Part shown: in pieces, positions 45,661 through 59,541 of the stretch
Layout of the letters: the number at the start of each line of letters is the position of its first letter
Position numbering within the stretch: the first letter of the stretch is position 1
DNA from: Diphasiastrum complanatum
Taxonomy: Eukaryota; Streptophyta; Lycopodiopsida; Lycopodiales; Lycopodiaceae
DNA length: 64,000 nucleotides
Assembly (NCBI GenBank): GCA_029204225.1
Contig: CM055096.1
Location: 58,291,600-58,355,599, forward strand
Reading direction: 5' to 3'
The notes under the pieces: model-generated
Database searches by the model: none
The model's input: the letters and a program-made list of their open reading frames with translations, nothing else
What the model was told of the DNA's origin: nothing
Program-made: the position numbers and the translations under genes

Positions 45661-48600
45661 TGACTACTTATAAGCTAATATCACAGAAAGTTTTCAAGCA
45701 TTTTTTTAAAGACTCAAATAAATTTGTAAGTAGTGTATAATATGATGAATATATATTGCTTTGCCTACGATTTATGCACAATGTTGTCTTCTATACGTTA
45801 ATGCCACACACACACTTAAGCTCTCTCAAGGAATTACTTTTTCGAAGACAATGGATATAGAACAAATGTTTCAACTTTTCACCTTTCAAAATTGCATTGA
45901 GGTTTGCTATGAAGTTGTGAATCACAAGATTTTTTTTTCTTGTTGGAAGTCTAAGGGTATGTAGACATTACAAAGATTGCATACATTCCTTTGACTAATA
46001 TTTGTGCGCATTGTCTTGCGTACACTAATGAAACACTTGTACTTGTAAAGATGCACTTATTCATAGCCATGACTAAAGGTGCAGGTAGGGCTCCACCCTC
46101 ATCCAGTGACCTCATCCACTTGAAACATTGTTGCACATGAAATAGGTAATATTTCGTGCAAACGGGAACTATTTGGCATATTCCTTAGATTCTATGGCAT
46201 ATTCCTTAGATTCTGTTAATTCACCATATTTTTGTATGTTTTCAAAAACATGGACTCATAGGATAACACCTAAAATGAAAATGATAAAAAAGAGGGGGTT
46301 AAAAAGTTACAAATTTTGACCAAAATTTAAAATTTCATTAAAAAATGTCTTTTTTAAAATTCAATGATACTTGCACAAACATGTTAATTTATTAGAAACA
46401 AATTTCAATAGGTTGTCTACAATTCACTATTAGTTGTACAAGAAACTAATTACATATGAACATACTTTGAAAAGTACTTCCATTTATTTTTATCAAGCAT
46501 TAAACTGAAATACTATGAGAATTGGACTTACTTCAATATTCTTGTAAGACTTATTTACAATTCTAGTTCAACATCATGAATGGTATGAATACACGTTGAT
46601 GAAGACATTGTTTCAAGCAATGAGTATTCTAGTTTGAAAATGTCTCTATTTTGTTAGCCTGTGGTATATTGATTCAATACTTCTCATTGTTTCTACACAT
46701 TTTTTGGATTTGTAACAAGAAAACTCATTATGAGAATAAAAATACATAAGAAAAATGGGCCATGATCCTTGAATTCGATCCCTGGGATCAAATTGAGGGT
46801 TTACCCAAAAAAGAGAAGAAAGAAAAAAGAAGGATCACTTGGATGGTTCACGACCCTTTTTTCTTCCCTATTTTTTGTTCCCATAATAAGTTTTTATTTT
46901 TATTTTTTTGTCACAAACTCATTTTTGGAGCACTTTTTACATCATTTTGTCCAAATGTACAACACAAATAGACATAGTTTTAGAAATGTAATCATTTTCA
47001 TAACAAGTGTCGAATGATAATGTCGCTTGCCAATAACTACAATCTTTTATACAACTCGATTATATTTGTCAACATTATAACAAAAGCTTACATATTTTTT
47101 GTCCAAAACTTCACTATTTTGAGTTGATAACTTCCAACTTTTCTGCCCAAAAATGCTTGTTTTGTGCCAAAAATGCTTGTTTTGTGACAAATTTTTTTTG
47201 TTTCTTTGAACATTTTCTAAAATTGATTCTAACTGTGAAACTTAAATGTTGTTTTCTAGGAGTTCTGTACAAAATGTATAAGGAAATATCAATAGGATAA
47301 AACTTTTATAAATAAGTTTATAAAGAATTTATGGGGTTGGCATTGTCAATATTTTTGTTTTATGTTGAATGTTTTGAGAGCCATATCAACATTTTGTTGA
47401 CTTGTTTTATTGAATTTGGAGAGAAGTTTACTACATAGCCTTTAATTTAATTTAATTTAATTTTGTAAGAGATTATATTTTGATAAGTTTTCATTAATCG
47501 ATTATCATACAATATTTCTCAATATGAAGTATTTTAATTATGTTCACTGTTGCTACTTGTATCATGCAAACCCTCTTTTGACATATACATATTTGCTCTT
47601 TACATTGTAGACATCACATTATATTCTCAATGCCAATTAAAATTTTATATAATATTAAATTATCTTATGTTTGCATTTACTATCATAAATTACAACATCC
47701 TAAATTCTGATATATTTTGAGTACATAAAAAAGTATGAAGTACAATTTGTCTTTGTTTATCTAAAATGTATGCTATTTATTTTAAGAGTCTTGTTTATAG
47801 AATAGCTACTAAGAATTATAGTTTAAATTTTGTGATTAACTAAAATCTAAAATCCAAAATTTAATGTGATTATTTAAAAAACATCTATATTTTGTGTGTA
47901 TTTTTCTTTAAAATGTTAAAATTTGACCCGGTATACTAAAATTGTTAAAAAAGCTAAGTTTTTTTGACGGAACCTTCAAACAGGTAACGTGCAACATTAG
48001 CTATTCAATACAAACAGGTAATTTGCAATAGTGTTTTGACATAAGAGCATTAAAAAAATGGAATAATTATCTTTCTTCTGATTTGATGGGGATTGCTGGT
48101 TGAAAGAGGGTGCGAACCTGGAGCTGGCCCTGGCCCTGCTGAACAATGCATGTTCAGGTGTGGAGAAAGTTCCTAAATACACTAAACCCACTTGTAGAAG
48201 GTAGGAGGAGCAGTTCTTCTCATGAGGAAGCACAATGCATATAAAAATCTGACCTATTATGTGAACAACCAGGACTAAGGACCACCTGCCCAGCAATACT
48301 TGTTTAATTCTTATGGGCAGTGTACCCCACACCACCTTAGTCAAGGATTATTCAACACTTGATCAAAATGTAGCCCTGGGGGTACAACGTGATCCCGCGC
48401 CAAACCCAAGGGAGTGCAGCAGGAGTCATAAGAGTGAAAATGAAGACATACTCCAAATTGAAAACAAAGGCCACTGTCCATGAACGAAAGCAACAGTTGA
48501 GGCGTGGGGGAAGGCAAGAGGAGGCAAATAATAAGAAATGTCATTGAGATTTCCTGAGAAAATATCTTCAAGATTTCATGAGATTAATCCTGAATTTCCA

Positions 48601-48690
48601 GTGTAGACTATACATTGCATTGCAGTTGCTAATGACTCAAGTTACTAACACATCTACAGTCACGAGAAATATGGATCCCATTATGTAAGG
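45661..48690. other. Arm sequence without recognised gene
   Basis: Mirror of 25,500-27,950. 46,989-47,575 is present only in this arm; it is AT-rich with a TTTAA run near 47,440 and joins at short ATG/TGCA-like identity. Near 48,130 this arm also has about 20 extra bases forming an imperfect palindrome around GAACAATGCATGTTC. Confidence 0.5.
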
Positions 48691-49560
48691 TACACCAACT
48701 ATTAAACTATAACTATTATGGTTTTAGTTACGAGACAGAATGCATCATAATATGCTATTACTCATCTATGCACAATATGATGTTCACAAGGTTAGTATAT
48801 GAAGGTTACATGCAAGTGCTTCAAACTCATCTTGAAGTATAATGATGTTAGTTTGACACTTCATTTTTTTATTCATTTGAAAGTAGTGTCGAAAGCATCA
48901 TTTTGGAAAGATAACATGGTCCAAGAATGGACATGGCAACTTTTTTCAAATTCGGTTCCAAAGATATTCTAAAGGATGTTGACTTCCTAATTATCTATAC
49001 TAACATTTATTTTTTGTAGGATTCTAGACCTTGAGGTTTGGAAATACATAGGATTCACGCACTTCATCATAGTTACTTAAATAACCACATAAAATTTGAA
49101 ACTTAGAAGTTCTATCTTGTGGGTGATCTACTTTTTGCACAATTTTTTGGTAGAAATTACATGGAAGCCAATCATGGCTTATTTATAAATTTATAACATG
49201 CTTTAACTTGAAATTTCTTGATGGGGTGGAGCAGGTTGAGGCTCAAGGAAATTTTAGGATCCAAAGAGTCTTTGCAAAATCTGGAGATTTTTAAATTTTA
49301 TAAGTACATTTTTAACAAATTAAGATAATTCAATGTGTCTTAATATATTTCTTGAATGTGTTGATTTTTTTTTTTTTGTAATATTTAAATTTCTCAAATA
49401 GGTTAGTGATTAATGTTTACAACAACATTTAGTAGTTGCAAGATTTCAAAAGCAACATATTTAAGTTGAAGGTTTTTGAAAGGCAGAATTTTTTTTTTGG
49501 GGTGAAAAATCGACATCCCTTAGAAGATGCATAATATTGAAAGGGAAACTTTAGGGAGGT
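48691..49560. repeat. Germin-upstream type repeat, right arm
   Basis: Mirror of 24,644-25,500 and related to 5,480-6,430. Here it is oriented so that it lies upstream of a plus-strand germin 5' fragment. Confidence 0.7.
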
Positions 49561-49693
49561 TCAATGACACACACTCACGTTTAACTAGTCTTGCTGGAAA
49601 TATCTCATAGTCTATCTTACATTGTATAAGCTCTCTTTCCATCCATTTGGAAATTAGAAACCAAATTCATTGTAGACAAAATGCAAGCCTGTA
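49561..49693 (+). pseudogene. Germin-like gene 5' UTR/start-codon fragment, right arm
   Basis: In gene sense it reads through TCTCTTTCCATCCATTTGG and ends ATGCAAGCCTGTAC at 49,681-49,694, against ATGCAAGCCTCTAC in the functional gene. The start codon is preserved but coding identity stops within about five codons, where the antisense Tnp2 remnant begins. Confidence 0.8.
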
Positions 49694-51170
49694 CTTCACA
49701 TCGTAGTAGGCCTCTGGTGGATTTGAAGATGTACCATTTTCAACTGCATCTTCTTCAAGTAGTACAATTGGCCGCATGTCCTCCAAAACATCTCTCTGAT
49801 TCTCTTCCATCTGCATCTTCTGTTAATCAATTAACTCAAATGATCACCTTATTTCAAGCTATAATTAATCTAGAAGTTAATGTGATTCAAATTGGATATG
49901 CATATATATTTCATTGAACCACTAATTGTGTAGAGTGTGCTCATAACATCTTCTATCAAAAACCCTCTCCACACCAAGGGAAGCACAAACTATATAGATG
50001 AAACAATGTTAATGTTGGATGAATTGGAACAAGACGCACTATGAAACACATTCACAAGCCTAAAAAGACATGCTAACCTATAAGAACTTGTGCTAGTCAT
50101 GAGACTGTAGACCACTTAGCTTGTTGCCCCTTGTGAAGGAACCCTTCAAGCATCGCATATGTCCAATTGGAGTATCTTTGGCACCAATCAAGTGCTTCCA
50201 AAATATACTCCCTACATTCCTTACTATGTGCATTTGATCCAATAGATTATCTATCAATAATTGTTCACAACAAAAAAGTTCATAAAATAAGGACAACTTT
50301 TTTATATCAAGAGACGGGTGCTATGGATTTTGAAAGGATCTCCAAATTTAAAGCCAATAACTTGCAAGAATAGAACATAAATCCTAAAATTTCATAAGCA
50401 ATGCTAAATTAGATGTCATTACAACATAAATAGTTAGTGCAATTACAAAATGCATTGGACAATAAAACCCAAGCATGATTTACCTTCATAGAATGGGGTC
50501 TTCGACCAACAAGTCCATCACATAGAGGGTGAGGATCACTTGGAAGGTAACGAGTGTGAACCTCATATATCATCTTTCTAAGATGTTGTGAGTGATGTGC
50601 AAACATATATTTGCCATAGATGGGACACACATGGTAGCCACTAGATTGGAGTCCTTAGGAATGTTATAAATGACCAAGACAATAGGCCAAGTACATCATG
50701 ATGTGGAGTGCAATCCAAATGGATTCACACCAGACCTTACATGTAAATGTCAAGGCTCATCAATGAACTCATGACATGTGTCATCTACATGACAATCAGT
50801 AGGGACTCTCATAGTATCATTGGTTGAATGATTGGTCGAATGTCATGTCATAAACTCTACTATGGACTTGCACTTAAACATATGTTGTATCATGGGTATG
50901 ATCAAAGTGTCTGACCAATATCTTGGCAGATATAGTGTCTCCTTCTAAATCTTGTCTATAACAACTCTCCCCACAACGTGGACATGTACATGTGCTCAGC
51001 CCCTCAAACTTGTCTCAATAAAGAATGCAATCATTGGGACATGCATGAATACTTTTGTAACCCATGTCAACCACTGACAATATTTTCTTGGCTTCTTGTC
51101 TCAACATAGCCATGGTATTATTTGGCAACAACATTTTTTGAAGCAAATTGTCACACATGGACCTGCTATA
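49694..51170 (-). pseudogene. CACTA Tnp2 transposase, main body, right arm
   Basis: Mirror of 23,031-24,512 with the same marks: L-L-I-D-N-L-L-D-Q-M-H-I (about 50,250), H-V-C-P-I-Y-G-K-Y with R-Y-L-P-S-D-P-H-P (about 50,540-50,640), N-P-F-G near 50,720, and I-H-A-C-P-N-D-C near 51,040. Equally decayed. Confidence 0.82.
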
Positions 51171-51789
51171 AATAGATGTAAGCTTGTGGGAGAAATAATT
51201 CTTCTCTCTCTCTCTCTCATCTCATTTCATGCTTATACATGAGTTCTCTTGGGTTCATCTATCCATTGGTGCACTATCTTGGTGATATCTTGCAATCTTG
51301 TGTGTAGACTGCATTGTTTTGTTGATATTTGGATCCACGTGTGAAATAAAGTAACTTATTGTTTTTGTATGGACAACAACTTCATTTTATCATAATTTGA
51401 TCAATATCTTGTTGACTTTGCATCTCTTTCATTAAGTATATGTTGATTTTCTATATTGCAAATGGTGTAAATTGTGTTGTCTTTCATATCAAAGATCAGT
51501 AGATGATTTTGGATCTTGGTTTCCCTCCATAGAAACTTCTAGATCAAAAACCCTACTACAACATGAACTAGATTCAATGTATCTAACATTCAAATTTGAA
51601 TGTGTCCAAACTTGACTTTCTGCTTTCCCTCACTTTCTAAAAGTGGTAATTCAAATAATTTTAGACTAATATAACTTTGAAAAGTCAAACTCTGATTCTA
51701 ATATGCAAATTAGCCTCAATTGCCAAATAAACAAATATGACCAAAATATCAAACTACTTGACAATTCCTCACACTCGAGTGCTAGTGTT

Positions 51790-54526
51790 CATAGGACACC
51801 AACTTTATTTGTTTGCAAGTTTCAGCATAGACTTTGAGAATACTCCAAGTGAAGTTCTATGCTTTGCAAAAAAGTCTTTTCCCAATGCTTTGGTGAAGAT
51901 ATCAGCTACACATTCCCTTGAAAAAACATGTTGAAGCTCCACCTCCTTTGCCATGACTTGCTCCCGCACAAAGTGATATGCCACCTCATTATGCTTGCTC
52001 AAGCTAGCATGAAATATAAGATTGCTTGCCAACTTTTGGGCTGATAGGTTGTCACAAAAGATGATTGGGCTCTTTGAAAAATCCAGCAAGTGAAGATCCT
52101 TGATCATCCTCTTGATCCATACCATTTCTTTTGTGCAATGAGTAAGGGCTTTGTACTCGGCCTCACTAGATGACAATGATATAGTGGCTTGTTTCTTTGA
52201 CATCCATGATATAGCTTCTCTTGACAAATGAAAGTAGATTGAGAAGATCTAATCACTTCTATTCCTAAAATGTAATGCAAATGACCAAGATCTTGCACCT
52301 CAAACTCCTTCTTGAGAGCACTCTTGATATCATCAACATCTTGCTTGTTTCCTCCACTCAAGATGATATCATCCACATAGATTAGCAAGATAGTAACATC
52401 ATTTCCAGCAAATCTGAAATATAATGAATGATCAAACTCACTCGTAAAAAAATTTTGAGAGAGTAAAAATGTGTTAAGCATAGCATACCAACTCCTTGGT
52501 GATTGCTTAAGACCATTCAAACTCTTTTGTAGAAGACACATATGATTTGGCTTTGTAGATAAAATGTAGCTCTCGGGTTGCTCCATGTTACTTCCTCCTC
52601 AAGATCACCATTCAAGAATGCATTTGTAATGTCCATGTGCCATAGATCCTATCCAAAAAGAGTAGCAAGAGAGATAATGGCCTGAATGCTTATGATCTTT
52701 GCCATGGGTGCAAAGGTCTCATCATCGTCAATACCATGTGAGTCTTGTGCATATCCCTTGGCCACCAACCTTGCCTTATGCTTATTGATATATCCATCTT
52801 GGTTAGTCTTCATCTTGAAGATCCATTTGCATCTGATAGCTTTCTTGTCCTTAGGTAACTCCACCAATCTCCATGTATTGTTCTTCATGAGAGCTTGATA
52901 CTCAAGATCCATTGCTTGGATCCACTCCTCTTTGTTCCTTGCTTCATCTACACATGTAGGTTCATCAAAAGAGGTTAGAAAAGCATAGTTTGTTCCAAAA
53001 ACAACTTGCTTACCTTTCTCATCATATGTGAGCCTTGAAGGTGTTTGTCTTTCCCTTGATGTTCTCCTTGGCTTTTGACTTGATGAAGGTCCTTCATGAT
53101 CAACATCTAAAATAGGATCCATATCATCAACATCAATATTGTTAGATCCATCCACACCATCATTACTTGAAGACACATTTGGAATGTTTCCCTCATCAAA
53201 AATGACATCTCTACCAATAATCACCTTATTAGTAGTAGGAATACAAACCTTGTAGGATCTACTCACCTCACTATATCCAACAAATATACCTTTCCTTGAA
53301 GATGGATCCTCGTCCTATCATCAAGAGCTATATTGACATAGCAAGTGCATCCAAAAGTTCTAAAAAACTTGACACTCGGCCTCCTCTTGAATAGCATCTC
53401 AAAAGGTGTTCTTCCATCCAATACAGTACTCAACCACCTATTGCATAGAAATTTAGCACACAACAAGGCTTGATCCCAAAATGGTCTAGGAAGATTAGCA
53501 CTTAATTTCATGGCTTTGGCACCTTCACATAATGTCCTATTCTTCCTCTCGACCACTCCATTTTGTTGACGTGTCCTTGGAGTTGTGTACTCCTCTTGAT
53601 CCCATACTCATCACAAAAGGCCTTGAACTTGGTTGAGATATACTCACCATCATTGTCACTCCTCAAGCACTTGATCCTTGTGGAAAATTGGTTCTCCCTT
53701 GCAACCTTGAACTTCACAAAGACATCATACACTTCATCTTTGCTCTTTAATAGATATACCCAACAATATTCACTAAAATCATCAATGAAAGCTACATACA
53801 TCTTAGCTCCACTATTGCTAATTGTAGTAGTTCCATGAATATCTGAATGTACAAATTGAAAAGGCTTTGTAGATCTAGATGTAGATCTAGTATAAGGTAT
53901 TCTATGTGACTTTGACAAAGCACAAGGCTCACAAACATTATTGATGCTAGTTAAGGAACTTGGAAGGCCAAACACAACTTGCTTTCTAGCCATTACCTCC
54001 AATGCTTTGAAGTTGAGATGCCCCATCCTCTTATGCCAAACCTCTTGCATGGATATTTGCTCACTTGCTAAACATCCAACTTGGTTAGCAATAACACAAG
54101 CATCTAGTTTGAATAACTCCCCTTGTCTTTTACCTTTTGCAATCAAGACATCCTTCCTTTTGATCATACAAGCATCTCCATCCAGTTCCACTTTAAGACC
54201 TTTGCTTAGCAATTGACTCACACTAAGTGAGTTCTTAGTAACAGATTGAATGAACAAAAAATCCTTCAAATGAACCTATTTGTATAGAGAGAAATAGGAA
54301 TTGTGCCAATCCCTTTGATTGCACACATACCATCATTGGCCATGTAGATCACCCTCTTGTCGTCTCCATATGCCAACAAAGAATTGAAATACTCATGAAA
54401 AGTCATGTGTGAGCTTGCTCCACTATCAATCCACCATGGATCAATATCTCCAACAATAGAACTCAAACATGAAGACATCACAAAAGCATCATCAGTTGTG
54501 ATTTGAACATCAACACCATCCTCATC
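51790..54526 (-). pseudogene. Copia D protease to RNase H, right arm
   Basis: Protease W-W-I-D-S-G-A-S-S-H-M is at about 54,430. GAG-pre-integrase and integrase form one frame to 53,508 and keep W-H-K-R, which the left copy lost to a stop. A frame break lies at about 53,560. Reverse transcriptase runs 53,266-52,104 with I-Y-V-D-D-I-I-L. The internal deletion after S-T-F-I-C is shared with the left arm. RNase H is open to 51,805 with L-G-V at its C-terminal end. This copy is less damaged than its mirror. Confidence 0.88.
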
Positions 54527-56195
54527 TGTTCATAGATTCTCTGAATCTGTGAACATGGTTCTAGTGATTTCTTTACCTCTTCTTTAGTTACGGTTCTTTA
54601 TGGTTCTTATTCTTATTAGAACAGTTACAAAGCAGAAGCGTTACTCATTTTTCAACATGTATTTCCCAGCCTGCCAGTGGGAGACATGGTTCTAATACTC
54701 AGGTACATGCAGAAACTGACCATGTATCTAATTCATCATATGTTGTGGTTGACCAATCATCGTTTACCTTGGCAGGCTTGACATGGCCTGTTGAGTCACC
54801 CGTGACTCGTTTATCGTGGTTACCAAAGGTAATTTTGCTATGCTTCCAATCTTGGACAACACCTGCCATCTGGAGCCAGGGTGTACCAAGAAGGAATTTA
54901 TATGTATTGTTATCTTCTGGTAAATCTAAGATGACACAATCTAGTACAAATTTGACACCTGCTATGCGAACTTTTATATTTGATAAATGACCAACAGGTT
55001 TATATCGTGGTTGATTGAGGGTATGAAAGACCCATGACTTTGTTAATGACAAAGCCATGATATTAACGCCTGATCCGCTATCTAGGATAGCAGATACTGC
55101 GGGATAATCTTTATAGGACAAAGGTAGGGTGATGCTAGTCCCCTTAGCAACACCTATATTCAATAGATTCATAGAAATTTGGGGAATTTCAGAAATCTCT
55201 TCTGTTTCTTGCTGTTCATCAGGAATAGTAGGTAGCTAAAAATTTTGATGGATATAACGTTGAAGCCCAGTGAAGGATTTTATTGCGATATGAAGCTGCA
55301 TGGTGAGTTGAGCTTGCAGAAGGTTAGAAAATACTTCAAGTCACTGTAGGGATTGCTCCTTTTCGGGAATATGAACTAAGAACAGACTTTCTGTATGTTC
55401 TTCCTCTTGCAAAAACTCATCTCGCAACTCATTGTATTGTTGTTGTTCCACCTTTGGGTCTGGGTAATCTTTTGGTAATGTGGAAGCCGTCAAGTGGCTT
55501 CCTTGGGGGTCAGCTGATTTGACATTATTTTGTTGCTGTTCTTGTTGTTGGCATTGTGCTCTAGTGAGAACTCTAACAGGTTCGGATGAGATATGACGTG
55601 ATGGAAGAATCATGTTAGGTTGTTTAGGACAATCCTTGAAACTGTGTTTATGTACACAGTCGGGACATTCTGCATGGTATTGGTTTTTGACTTTTCAGTC
55701 AGTCATGAAATGTTCCGTTTCACCACAAATAAAGCAGTGGTTCCTCATTGGGCCTGTGGCAATAGCATAACCATCTTGGATGGCTAGCTGTGCTGGATTT
55801 TCTGGTGGTGACCTGGGGACTGGATATCCTCACTCCTCCCCCCCAAATCTTGTGCCATTGGTGATGTTGTTGGCGTTGGCGTGGTAATCAATGTGGGTGG
55901 GGTGGTGACTTCATCTGGTGGAGTAACAGGGTGTGAGGTGGTCATATGTTGGGCTGCTGCTGATGTCGTTGCTCCATTATCCCCGACAACGGCGCCAAAT
56001 GTTCACAGATTCTCTGAATCTGTGAACACGGTTCTAGTGATTTCTTTACCTCTTCTTTAGTTATGATTCTTTATGGTTCTTCTTCTTATTAGAATAGTTA
56101 CAAAGCATAAGCGTTACTCAGATTCCAACATGTATTTCCCAGCCTGTCAGTGGGAGACACGGTTCCAATACTCAGCTACATGTAGAAACCGACCA
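54527..56195 (-). mobile_element. Short LTR element with gag-protease only, right copy
   Basis: LTRs are at 55,999-56,195 (5') and 54,527-54,722 (3'); the primer site is at 55,997-55,980. The 5' LTR hairpin at 56,001-56,027 is perfect. The protease (55,172-54,699) keeps A-I-L-D-S-G-S-G-V-N-I-M with an intact D-S-G and ends with L-L-G-T-P-W-L. The Q/E-rich linker lies at 55,613-55,341. The last Cys of the first zinc knuckle is a TGA stop. Confidence 0.82.
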
Positions 56196-57278
56196 TGTAA
56201 CCATCTTTAGCTCAAGAGGATCAACGTTTTGGAACAGAGAGCAGACCTACCACTATCTACTGAATTAGAAATTAATCAAGAACAAGATTAACTACTGAAC
56301 AAGAAACAAGAAACTAGATTCCTAACAACATTTGACAGTCCAAGAATCAAGAAACACTCATTTCTTGATGCTTAGAATGCCCAAGAACAATCAAGAACTG
56401 GAAGCTAAGAGAGTATGCAAGATATACACCACTATTCCAGCCTATTTAGTTTACTTGAATACTGATTTCTACCTTATTCCATAAACAAGAAGTGAATTCT
56501 AATCCACAACTAAGCAAGAAACTAGAAAACAAGATCCTAGTTAATCCACAATACAAGGAAATCAAGCATGATCATAGAAACTTCACTCAAGAACATTGCC
56601 ATGAACAAGGAGCTTAGCAATCATCAAGAACTCATGGAGAATCCTCTTTATTTGCTCAAGAGAACTTGACAATACATTCAAAAAGCCCCCTCACAAGAGA
56701 GGGGTGCCCTTAAATAAGCAAGAAGGCTGCCCATGTGGAGCCCAATTGGCAATTCCACCAAATTAGAAATTAAATGTGGATTTTGCCTTTCCACTAAAGG
56801 TCACCATCAAAAGGTGGCTCACTCTAACTAATTTAAGGGGGGTTCTACATCTATTTACAAAGCCTAGGAAATATGACTAGCTCCTACATGGTCGTTCCTT
56901 CTCTGGGATACACCATGTAGGCTCACTCATGTATAAGCATGAAATGAGATGAGAGAGAGAAGAATCATTTCTCCCATGAGTTTACATCTATTTATATCAC
57001 GTCCATGCCTCATTAATGAGCTTGGTTTCCCTCCATAGAAACTTCTAGATCAAAAACCCTACTACAATATGAACTAGATTCAATGTATCTAACATTCAAA
57101 TTTGAATGTGTCCAAACTCGACTTTCTACTTTCCCTAACTTTCTAAAAGTGGTAATTCAAATACTTTTAGACTATTATAGCTTTGAAAATTCATACTCTA
57201 AGTCTAATATGCAAATTGGCCTCAATTGCCAAATAAACAAATATGACCAAAATACAAACTAGTTGACAATTTCTCACA

Positions 57279-57640
57279 CAAAACATAATTTGTATTGAAC
57301 ATTTATCAAATGGTAAGCTACTCACCTGAATAGTTTTCTGACGCTCACATCTGAGCATCCGTATTTAGTTTGCAAGTTTATGAGCAATAGACATTTCACA
57401 ACATAGACACCACTATTGCACACTCGTATAAAGAGATCCATCCACCTTCATGATCATCTGTCTCAGATGGCATATCTTCATGTAATGTATCTTCTTGCAA
57501 GACATCTTGGGGCAAGTCAACATGTACATGTGGGGATCAATGGTGGTGCTTGTGCACTTGCATGTCTAAATCTTGCAGATTGTATAACTTCATCTGAGTG
57601 AAGTCTTTGATAGTCTTGTGAATACACGCTGTCATCCTAA
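57279..57640 (+). other. Mirror of the Tnp2 N-terminal piece
   Basis: Reverse complement of 17,280-17,644. The transposase sense is the minus strand (P-L-Y-E-C at about 57,430). Confidence 0.55.
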
Positions 57641-58204
57641 AAGTAAAAAAATTCAATCATATACATATAGTGCATAATGATCAAGATCTAGATAAAAAAT
57701 GAGTTTCTATTTAGAAGCTATCATTGACAAAAATATCAGAAATTATTGTGGTAATCATAGGCATTGAGAATGTCAAATGTGATGAAAGGTATGAATATTC
57801 ACCAATGAACCAACTTCAAGAACGAACAATGCTTCTCTCTTTTGTCCGTACATGTGAACATGTGATATGGTATTGCATCATTCTCGTCGTCATGCATATT
57901 TGCGTCATGTACATGGGTATGCTATTCTCTAGTTGCATAAGGCCTCTGATCCAATATGTAATGGTCCTGACTCCTCTCAAGAAGAACAGTGTGAATTTTC
58001 CATTTGCATTTGTCCATGATGCCAAACCTATATAAAACGATAGATCAAGCACAAATTAGAAAACAATATATAAGACATTACCAAATTAATTGGATGGCAT
58101 ATCACTAGAATTATTACTTTAGATTTTGCTGGTTAGAATCTTATTTCAATATCATTAATTTATACATTTAGATACACCACATAACTAAAAGCAGCAATAA
58201 GTAA
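57641..58204. other. Mirror of 16,721-17,279
   Basis: The same unresolved frame (M-D-K-C-K-W on the minus strand near 58,020) is preserved, with no domain recognised. Confidence 0.35.
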
Positions 58205-58770
58205 CTGTAAATTCCAAATCTCTAATCCTAAATCCCAAACCTGTGGCCCTAAACTCTAAACCCTAGCTCTCTTACTCTAAGCCCATTCTAAACTCGAAAC
58301 TTCTTACTCTCAAACCAAAATCCTAAACTTTAAATCCCATATCCCTTATCTAAACTCCTTTCCCTAGATTTCTTATCCTAAATCCCCAAACTCCTTACCC
58401 TAGACACTAAACCTCAAGCTCCTTATAATAAACCCTACACCCCTTCTCCAAACTCCGAACCCCTTACCCTTTCTCTAGATCCCTAAACCTCTTATCCGTT
58501 ACCTAAATCTTTTTTTTTAGATTCCTTACTCTTAACCCTAAACCCCAAGCCCCTTACCCTAAAGCCTAAATTCCAAACTCGTTATCCTTACTCTAGATCT
58601 CTAAACTCCTTACCCCTTACTCTAAACTCTTTTTCCTAGATTCCTTATTCTAAACCCTAGATCCTTAACTCCAAACTCCTTATCCTAAACCCGAAACTCC
58701 TTACGCTAAATTCCAAATCCATCCTCTATCTTAAATCCCTTTTCCTAGATCTCTTACTCTCAACATTAAA
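58205..58770 (-). repeat. Degenerate telomere-like array, right arm
   Basis: CCCTAAA variants (CCTAAACCC, CCCTAAACCTC, CCTAAATCC) mirror 16,158-16,720. Confidence 0.75.
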
Positions 58771-59227
58771 TCCTAATACACTTAGCCTACACATACAATT
58801 CACCCAATGCACATAATTGAAGTCCTAAAGCATATCTACGAAATTGATGGATCTGATATGTCGGATTTGGCTAGTCAACAAGTAGCCTAGTTTGCAATCA
58901 AATCACACTATAGATGTGGTGGATTACTGATCGGATGACATGAATGTGGTGAATCCAAGTATGTAGAGTTGGCCCTTGGCGTGGGAAACTTCCATAAGTG
59001 ATGCCTATTTCATAAGTCATGTACTTATAAGTGCAATTTGATTTTAATGGCATTCAATGTCTTGGTATTATGTTTCTACATTATTTAATTTATATATTTT
59101 TTATAATCAAAATTTTTCTAATTTATGTAGGAATTGATGGTAAGGTAGTCTCCCACCAAAGACGAGTATGAGTATGTGTATTAAAAAAACATACAATCCA
59201 TCCTAGAGAGATGATTTAGAATCGATT

Positions 59228-59381
59228 GGGGTGGTTCTGAGATAAGGCATTGGAGAAAATTTGAACTTTAGTACATTCATGTGGTCTCTCACTCTCATCA
59301 CATTTCTCTCTCTTCATAAACTCATTGTCTCATGTTTGTTTTATACAAGCGCTGCAATCCCCAATAGGATTTTCTCCAACA
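59228..59381 (+). repeat. Possible copia C 5' LTR (short or truncated)
   Basis: It ends CTCCAACA directly before a canonical primer site. The left edge is set only by where the left arm stops matching; no second LTR was found. Confidence 0.45.
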
Positions 59382-59393
59382 TGGTATCAGAGC
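59382..59393 (+). other. Copia C primer-binding site
   Basis: TGGTATCAGAGC, the standard plant copia site for initiator methionine tRNA, lies 149 bp before the gag ATG. Confidence 0.88.
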
Positions 59394-59541
59394 TATTTTC
59401 GTAGCTTTAGCTTGATAAGCTTCCACAGTACAAGACTCTACCAACCGATAAAGTAATTGTCTTCTTGTTCTATAATCCAATACTAGATTTTCATTCTTAG
59501 GTCACTGATAGTTTTTCCTATCACCTAGACTAATCTTCCAA

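Larger units (their letters stand above)
51171..57278 (-). mobile_element. Copia D with nested mini-element, right arm
   Basis: The LTR edges are at 57,278 (5') and 51,773 (3'). The 3' LTR continues as an inverted portion to about 51,171. It keeps a longer 5' LTR than the left arm. The nested mini-element is at 54,527-56,195. Confidence 0.8.
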
